A stretch of 33,045 bases of DNA from an uncultured Bacilli bacterium. GTDB taxonomy: Bacteria; Bacillota_I; Bacilli_A; RF39; UBA660. A model generated the notes under the pieces. The model was not told the origin of the DNA, made no database searches, and saw only the letters and a list, made by a program, of their open reading frames with translations. This document shows positions 27,826 to 33,045 of this stretch, piece by piece. Position 1 is the first letter of the stretch. The number at the start of each line of letters is the position of its first letter. The stretch is from NCBI GenBank assembly GCA_947588935.1, contig CANQAU010000004.1, positions 1 through 33,045 of the forward strand, in the 5' to 3' direction. Position numbers and translations under genes: made by a program.

Positions 27826-29460
27826 TTATCCAATAAATTCTCTTAATATGGATTCTTCACTGACGTATTCACTACTAATTGGGAAGAAAGCCTTTAATGA
27901 GTTTAAAAGTCTTCTTGCTTCATCGTAATACGGAGAGGTAATGTTCACCGAATATAGAAGGGGTTCTGCATAAATTTTAATGACTCCTAATTCATAAGAC
28001 AAGGCAGTATTAATAATGATATCTGCTTGATGAACATAAGGGAAAATGTATTTTTCTTCGCCTGCTCTGACAATTTGCCATTCTTTAATGGTGGTATCTA
28101 CGGTCTTGCCTCGCGTACGATTATCTCGAATAATTCTTCTTAATAAACGCATGTCGAGGGTTGAAATGTAATTGTGACGGTCAATATTTAATGGAATAAA
28201 CGGACTTAAATAGATTTTATATTTATTTTCATCTTTGATGTAGGGAACTAAATCGTCATTTAAACAATGTAATCCTTCGATTAGCAAAATGCTATTTTTT
28301 TCAAGTTTTACTTCATGATGGTTATATTCTTTTTTTCCTGAAACAAAATTAAATTCTGGAATGTCGACTTTTTCTCCTTTTAATAGACTAATGAGAGTTT
28401 TATTAAACAATTCTAAATCAATTGCTTGCAAACATTCGTAGTCATATTCTCCTTTTTCATTTTTTGGTGTTTCACTTCGATCAACAAAAAAGTCGTCGGT
28501 GGAAAGAGAAACCGGTTCAAATCCTTTACTTCGTAAATAAGTTTTTAATCTTTTGGTCGTCGTTGTTTTTCCAGAAGATGATGGTCCAGCAATGAGAACT
28601 ACTTTGACATCTCTTCTTAAGACAATTTCATTTGCTACCTTTAAAATGGATTCATTAAATACGAGTTCATTGGCATCGATAAAATCTTTTATTTTACTAT
28701 TGCTGACTAAGTCATTCATATCTGATACATAAGGCACTTTCATTTGACGGAGCCATTTTTTACTTTCTAGAAAATTTTCGATAATGTTGTCATAATGAAC
28801 ATAGTCGGGAATTTCTCCGGTTGTGATGCTTGGACAAACGAGAATGATTCGATTTTTTCCAATATATATCAAATCGTATTTGGTTATAGCGCCGGTATCA
28901 TACGGAAGATCATTATAATAATAATTTATTTTATTGCGCATTTTATATAACGTAATGACTTCATTACTGATATTTTGAATGTTTTTGGCTTTCTCATATT
29001 CTTTGATGGATACAAAATATTTATATGCATCTTTCTTGATGACATTATATTTTTGAAATAATTCTTTGGAAGAAACAATTTCTGCCATTTTTTCTTTAAT
29101 TTTATTGACTTCTTGATTGGTAAAATTTTCGGGTGTTATGATTTCACTTAAGATGCCTTTTGGTACACTATGTAAAAAATGAATTTCACTATCAGGATAT
29201 AATTCCTTGACAGCGACCTCAAAAACAAATTTTAAAGCCGATTGATACATTTTATATCCTGCTAAATCTTGAATTCCAAAAAATTCAATATTGGCATCCT
29301 GATTTGCCGTCATGTCTAAAGAGCAGACTTCGTTGTCTACTTTTACTCCAAGTATGGGAGTTATTTTTGGCTTTTTTTGTAAGCTAATTTCATAATAAGT
29401 GGTTCCCTTTTCGACTTCTTCTTTCGAATGATCGGGAAATGTCAATGTTATCTTAGTCAT
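27826..29460 (-). CDS. nucleoside (uridine-type) kinase with N-terminal TGS-like domain
   Basis: N-terminal TGS-like MTKITLTFPDHSKEEVEKGTTYYEIS; kinase P-loop VLIAGPSSSGKTTTTKRL; STDDFFVDR; LLIEGLHCLND. Start with SD GAGGGG. Confidence 0.88.
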   Translation of the reverse strand: MTKITLTFPDHSKEEVEKGTTYYEISLQKKPKITPILGVKVDNEVCSLDMTANQDANIEFFGIQDLAGYKMYQSALKFVFEVAVKELYPDSEIHFLHSVPKGILSEIITPENFTNQEVNKIKEKMAEIVSSKELFQKYNVIKKDAYKYFVSIKEYEKAKNIQNISNEVITLYKMRNKINYYYNDLPYDTGAITKYDLIYIGKNRIILVCPSITTGEIPDYVHYDNIIENFLESKKWLRQMKVPYVSDMNDLVSNSKIKDFIDANELVFNESILKVANEIVLRRDVKVVLIAGPSSSGKTTTTKRLKTYLRSKGFEPVSLSTDDFFVDRSETPKNEKGEYDYECLQAIDLELFNKTLISLLKGEKVDIPEFNFVSGKKEYNHHEVKLEKNSILLIEGLHCLNDDLVPYIKDENKYKIYLSPFIPLNIDRHNYISTLDMRLLRRIIRDNRTRGKTVDTTIKEWQIVRAGEEKYIFPYVHQADIIINTALSYELGVIKIYAEPLLYSVNITSPYYDEARRLLNSLKAFFPISSEYVSEESILREFIG

Positions 29461-29482
29461 GCTACCCCTCGTATTCTTTTTT

Positions 29483-29511
29483 ATTTTATCACAGTTTTTG
29501 GGAGATGAAAA
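29483..29511 (-). promoter_or_regulatory. putative promoter for the nucleoside kinase gene
   Basis: Minus strand TTTTCA-N17-TAAAAT with extended TGA. Confidence 0.4.
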
Positions 29512-29544
29512 GATTTGCGTCATGAAGATTCTTGTTTTTTCTTC

Positions 29545-29572
29545 TTGATTCGCTATTTTTTTCTCGTATAGA
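29545..29572 (+). promoter_or_regulatory. putative promoter for clpP
   Basis: TTGATT-N16-TATAGA, about 38 nt upstream of the clpP ATG. No obvious CtsR or CIRCE operator. Confidence 0.4.
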
Positions 29573-29609
29573 TTTTTTTAATTTCTATATGATAATAGTG
29601 GGTGAATGT

Positions 29610-30179
29610 ATGAATATTATTCCAACGGTTTTAGAGAAAAGTAGTAATCATGAGTATGCTTATGATCTTTATTCGCGGATGTTAAAAGATCGGATCGTTT
29701 TTTTAACAGGAGAAATCACCGATGAATTAGCAAATTTAATTGTTTGTGAACTTTTGTATTTGGATTCTTTAAGTCATGAGGAGATTTCTTTGTACATTAA
29801 TAGTCCCGGCGGAAGTGTTACGGCTGGTTTTGCTATTTTTGATACCATGAATTATATTCAAAGTGAAGTACGGACCATTGTGGTGGGAATGGCTGCGAGT
29901 ATGGCTGCTTTTCTTCTTGCTTGTGGTAGTACGGGAAAGAGGTGCGCGCTTTCGAATGCCGAGGTGATGATTCATCAACCTCTTGGGGGTGTCAATGGAC
30001 AAGCAACGGAAATGAAAATTGCTTGTGATCGGATTTTGCGGATGCGAAAAAAATTAAATCAAATTTTAGCTCATCAAACAAAGAAAACGATGAAAACCAT
30101 CGAAAAGGATACGGAACGAGATTATTTTATGGATGCTTTGGAGGTAAAAAAATACGGCTTACTTGATGTTATCTTATAA
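29610..30179 (+). CDS. clpP: ATP-dependent Clp protease proteolytic subunit
   Basis: MNIIPTVLEK start; YINSPGGSVTAGFAIFDTM, GMAASMAAFLLACG, VMIHQPLGG, ERDYFMDALEVKKYGLLD. Confidence 0.95.
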   Translation: MNIIPTVLEKSSNHEYAYDLYSRMLKDRIVFLTGEITDELANLIVCELLYLDSLSHEEISLYINSPGGSVTAGFAIFDTMNYIQSEVRTIVVGMAASMAAFLLACGSTGKRCALSNAEVMIHQPLGGVNGQATEMKIACDRILRMRKKLNQILAHQTKKTMKTIEKDTERDYFMDALEVKKYGLLDVIL

Positions 30180-31109
30180 GTCGTGTTTTTTTATTTGATG
30201 GGCTTTCATTAAGTTCCGCATTTTAATTAAATGGTGATTTACACCGGATTTGCCAATTTTGTAATCTGTTTCTAGGGCGATGATTTCGGCTAGTTCGGCA
30301 TATGAAGATTCGGGATATTTTTCACGGTATGTTAAGACAATTTTGGTTTTTTCATCGAGCAATTCGATTAATTCGTGTTTTTTTAAATAATGAATCATCT
30401 CTAATTGTTTCATTCCCGTTTGGGTTGTCTTTTCTTGATTGGCAAGTTCACAGTTATTTAGTCGATTGACCATGTTTTTGTGATCGCGATAGATGCGAAT
30501 ATCTTCAAAATAAAATAAGGAGTTGATTGCTTCGAAAGCTTTTATCATATCGCTAATCATTTCTGCACTTTTCATGTATGTCATGTAACGATTTGCTCTT
30601 TTTAATACTTTGGATTCCATATTTAGACTATTTAAAATTTTTTGGATAAAAACAGCATCTTTTTTGGTTTGTAAGACAAATTCTAAGTGATATCCGCTGG
30701 TACTGGGATCATTAATGGAACCAGTTGCTAAAAAGCATCCTCGTACATAGGCGATTTTTTCTTCTTTGGCCTCTAAATATTCTTCCTTCATATCGGTTTT
30801 TTTTCCATTATTAATAATCGATAAGGATTCTAAAATTTCTTCTACTTTTTCTTTTACTTCTAAAATATAAATTTGTTTGACTCGAAACCGTTTTTGATTT
30901 CGAACGGTTATCTTGATATTTACATTAAACAATTCTTTGATGTCTTTGTATACACGACGAGCAATGGAGGCATTTTCAAAAGTTAACGTAAAATTGTGTT
31001 TGGTAATTTTCGCATCGTAGCGGATGATGGCAGATAATTCAGATTGGGCACTTAATCTGCTGATGTCAATTTTTGTAATTTCTTCTTTCATTCTTGTGGA
31101 AAAAGTCAT
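30174..31109 (-). CDS. whiA: sporulation/cell-division regulator WhiA
   Basis: MTFSTRMKEEITK start; GCFLATGSINDPSTSGYHLEFV, YMKSAEMISDMI, NRLNNCELANQEKT, SSYAELAEII...GKSGVNHHLIKM. Confidence 0.93.
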   Translation of the reverse strand: MTFSTRMKEEITKIDISRLSAQSELSAIIRYDAKITKHNFTLTFENASIARRVYKDIKELFNVNIKITVRNQKRFRVKQIYILEVKEKVEEILESLSIINNGKKTDMKEEYLEAKEEKIAYVRGCFLATGSINDPSTSGYHLEFVLQTKKDAVFIQKILNSLNMESKVLKRANRYMTYMKSAEMISDMIKAFEAINSLFYFEDIRIYRDHKNMVNRLNNCELANQEKTTQTGMKQLEMIHYLKKHELIELLDEKTKIVLTYREKYPESSYAELAEIIALETDYKIGKSGVNHHLIKMRNLMKAHQIKKHDL

Positions 31110-31146
31110 TTTGCTCACCATGTTTACTATATCAAAAAAATGGCTT

Positions 31147-31174
31147 AAAAAAAAGAACGCATTTCGTTCTTTTA
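31147..31174 (-). terminator. intrinsic terminator after the M23 peptidase gene
   Basis: Minus strand AAAAGAACG-AAATG-CGTTCTTTT-TTTT; overlaps the stop codon. Confidence 0.8.
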
Positions 31175-32359
31175 TCCATACCATGCGGTTCGGGAATTAA
31201 ATCTCCATCCTTCTGTATTTGGAAATCCTGGAGGGACAATTGTATTCGCGCGTGGAACGGCAACGGTGTACCAACCTCTGACAACGCCAAAGTGAAGATG
31301 GGCTCCAAAGGTACAATTATCATACGATGCGGTAGATCCTCCACCAATCCATCCAATAATTGTGTTTTGGTTCACAATATCATTTACGTTTACGTTGACT
31401 CTTAAAAGATGATAGTAATACATGGTGAAGCGTTCTCCTCCAACAGTTACTTGTACAAATACCATGTTTCCTCCGCAACTGCTATAGTTAATACGTCCAG
31501 ATACACGGCCCGCAGCAGCGGCATAGGCTTCTGTTCCTTCTGGGTTTCCACCGATATCTAATCCATTATGATAAGAACCCCAACGAGAACCGACTTCACT
31601 TGTAATTACTCCTTGATTGAGCGGCTTTAGCCATCCTCCATTTACCGGCACTTCGGTACAATCGGCTAGATAGACATTATCGTCTGTCCGGTTTAGTCTT
31701 TCTCGACACAAGGAAAGATAGGTATCATATTCTTTTTTGGCACTATCCACTTGTTCTTTTATGGATGGAGCAAATTTATCAAATTCATCTAAGTTGGAAT
31801 ATAATTGACTGACTGCGTTTTGATAATTTTTAATTTGCACTTGCAATGCTGCTTGTTTTTCTTGAAGTTCAATTTTTAATTCTTCATTTCTTTTTATTTC
31901 TGCTTCTAATTCTTCCATGGTTCTTTGAATGCTATCTGTTACTTGTTCGACCGCCGCAATTCGCGTAATTAAATCGGTCATGGTACTTGCTCCAGAGACA
32001 TATTCGACATAAGCATTTTGACCTTGCATTTGTTGCAAATATAGCAATACTTTTTTAGCTTCTTCAGTTAATTTTTCGATTTTGGCATTGGATTCGTTAA
32101 TTTTTTCTTGCGTTTCATGTTCTTCTTTTTCGGCTGCGGTTAAATCGGCTTGGGCATCTTTAATTGCTTGTTCTTTTCTTTGAATTTCTGCCTTGGTTTC
32201 GGCTGTTTTATTATCATTGTTTTGTTTTTGTTCTAAGAGATCTTCGTAATTTCTTCTTAAGTCTCCTAGGGTTTGAGCATCTTTCACGGCTTTTGCTTGA
32301 GGCATGATGAAAAGAAATAAAAATCCAATGAGTAACACTTTTTTGATATTCTCTTTCAT
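31172..32359 (-). CDS. secreted coiled-coil M23 peptidase, PcsB/EnvC-like
   Basis: Signal peptide MKENIKKVLLIGFLFLFIMPQAKA, long coiled coil, LytM domain with HNGLDIGG and GAHLHFGV. ATGA overlap with ftsX. Confidence 0.9.
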   Translation of the reverse strand: MKENIKKVLLIGFLFLFIMPQAKAVKDAQTLGDLRRNYEDLLEQKQNNDNKTAETKAEIQRKEQAIKDAQADLTAAEKEEHETQEKINESNAKIEKLTEEAKKVLLYLQQMQGQNAYVEYVSGASTMTDLITRIAAVEQVTDSIQRTMEELEAEIKRNEELKIELQEKQAALQVQIKNYQNAVSQLYSNLDEFDKFAPSIKEQVDSAKKEYDTYLSLCRERLNRTDDNVYLADCTEVPVNGGWLKPLNQGVITSEVGSRWGSYHNGLDIGGNPEGTEAYAAAAGRVSGRINYSSCGGNMVFVQVTVGGERFTMYYYHLLRVNVNVNDIVNQNTIIGWIGGGSTASYDNCTFGAHLHFGVVRGWYTVAVPRANTIVPPGFPNTEGWRFNSRTAWYG

Positions 32360-33045
32360 ATTTTCAAATGCTTCCTTACTGCGCGATAACTACCAAACAT
32401 TCCTACAATTGCTCCAATGGCAAGTAAAATAAGGGAAACATAGAAGACAAAATTAAATGGTTCCACTAAGGTGATAATGTTGGTAAAGACGTGTCCATCC
32501 AGTTGGTCATACAATAAATTATATCCATAGATTGTTGCTACCATTGGGAGAATTGATCCGAGTATTCCTAAAATAAATCCTTCAAAAATGAATGGCAATT
32601 TGATGGCTGTATTACTGGCACCGACTAATCGCATGATTTCGATTTCACTTTTTCGAGAGAAAATGGTTAATTTAATGGTATTGCTAATTAAAAATGCTGT
32701 TACAAGTACTAAAGCTATGACAATGACAAGCGTTCCTTTACTAATCATGTCGAAGGCTCCGACAATGTTTTCCACCATTCCTTCTCCGTATTCTGCAGAG
32801 GCTATAAAATCAAATTTTCGAATGCGTTCTGTGGTTGCTTTTAAATCTGATACATCTTTGACTTTGATGATATAAGAATCGAGTAGCGGATTGTTTTCTA
32901 AGTATTCTAAGGTTGTTTTTAATGTTTCTGATTCTTGTTGCATGTCGGCTTTCCATTCTTCTTTATCTTTTTCTTTATAACTTTCAATGGCATTCATTCG
33001 TTTTAGTTCTGCTTCTAGCTCTTGTTTATTTTCTTCTGTGGCATC
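32356..33045 (-). CDS. ftsX: cell division protein FtsX (5' end beyond window)
   Basis: VKDVSDLKATTERIRKFDFIASAEYGEGMVENIV, IFSRKSEIEIMRLVGASNTAIKLPFIFEGFILGILGS. Frame stays open to the window edge. Confidence 0.9.
   Translation of the reverse strand, partial: DATEENKQELEAELKRMNAIESYKEKDKEEWKADMQQESETLKTTLEYLENNPLLDSYIIKVKDVSDLKATTERIRKFDFIASAEYGEGMVENIVGAFDMISKGTLVIVIALVLVTAFLISNTIKLTIFSRKSEIEIMRLVGASNTAIKLPFIFEGFILGILGSILPMVATIYGYNLLYDQLDGHVFTNIITLVEPFNFVFYVSLILLAIGAIVGMFGSYRAVRKHLKI

Noticed and set aside
29769-30002. 77 aa ORF antisense to clpP
   Set aside because: Mirror of the conserved clpP coding sequence; no independent support.
32356-32361. UGA-to-Trp recoding, considered because of the Mollicutes-like composition
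   Set aside because: Trp is encoded by TGG in conserved positions (e.g. the last S14 codon) and TGA terminates ftsX in an ATGA overlap, so the standard bacterial code fits.
1-33045. CRISPR arrays, transposases, prophage, tRNA/rRNA genes, defence-system nucleases
   Set aside because: None seen; intergenic regions are short and no direct-repeat arrays or hallmark motifs were found by eye.

Overview
The window is 33 kb of AT-rich, gene-dense chromosome from a low-GC Firmicutes/Bacilli-like bacterium; that placement is inferred from gene content and order. Almost every gene is on the minus strand. Reading in the minus-strand transcription direction (high to low coordinate) the content is: partial ftsX, a PcsB-like M23 peptidase, whiA, [clpP on + strand], a TGS-domain nucleoside kinase, gap, pgk, tpiA, spo0A, gpmI, a three-gene unit (alpha/beta hydrolase, membrane-anchored MurF-like ligase, divergent Ddl-like ATP-grasp ligase), [a small Xre-type HTH gene on + strand], an SDR oxidoreductase, the full S10-spc-alpha ribosomal protein cluster (rpsJ to rplQ, with secY, adk, map, infA, rpoA), two tightly coupled genes I could not assign to a family, and trpS. 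I found no CRISPR array, transposon, phage, tRNA or rRNA. Items most worth a second look: (1) the terminator-bounded hydrolase / TM-MurF / Ddl-like unit, a candidate late or alternative peptidoglycan stem-peptide module; (2) the unassigned gene pair between rplQ and trpS; (3) spo0A inside the glycolytic cluster, with 0A-box-like sites in the 3' end of tpiA; (4) the structured rpsJ leader downstream of a strong promoter; (5) ribosomal-cluster oddities (no rpmD, N-extended IF-1, acidic tail on L3); (6) repeated embedding of stop codons in terminator hairpins and TTG starts at overlapping gene junctions. Nothing was computed or searched; family names come from motif recognition.
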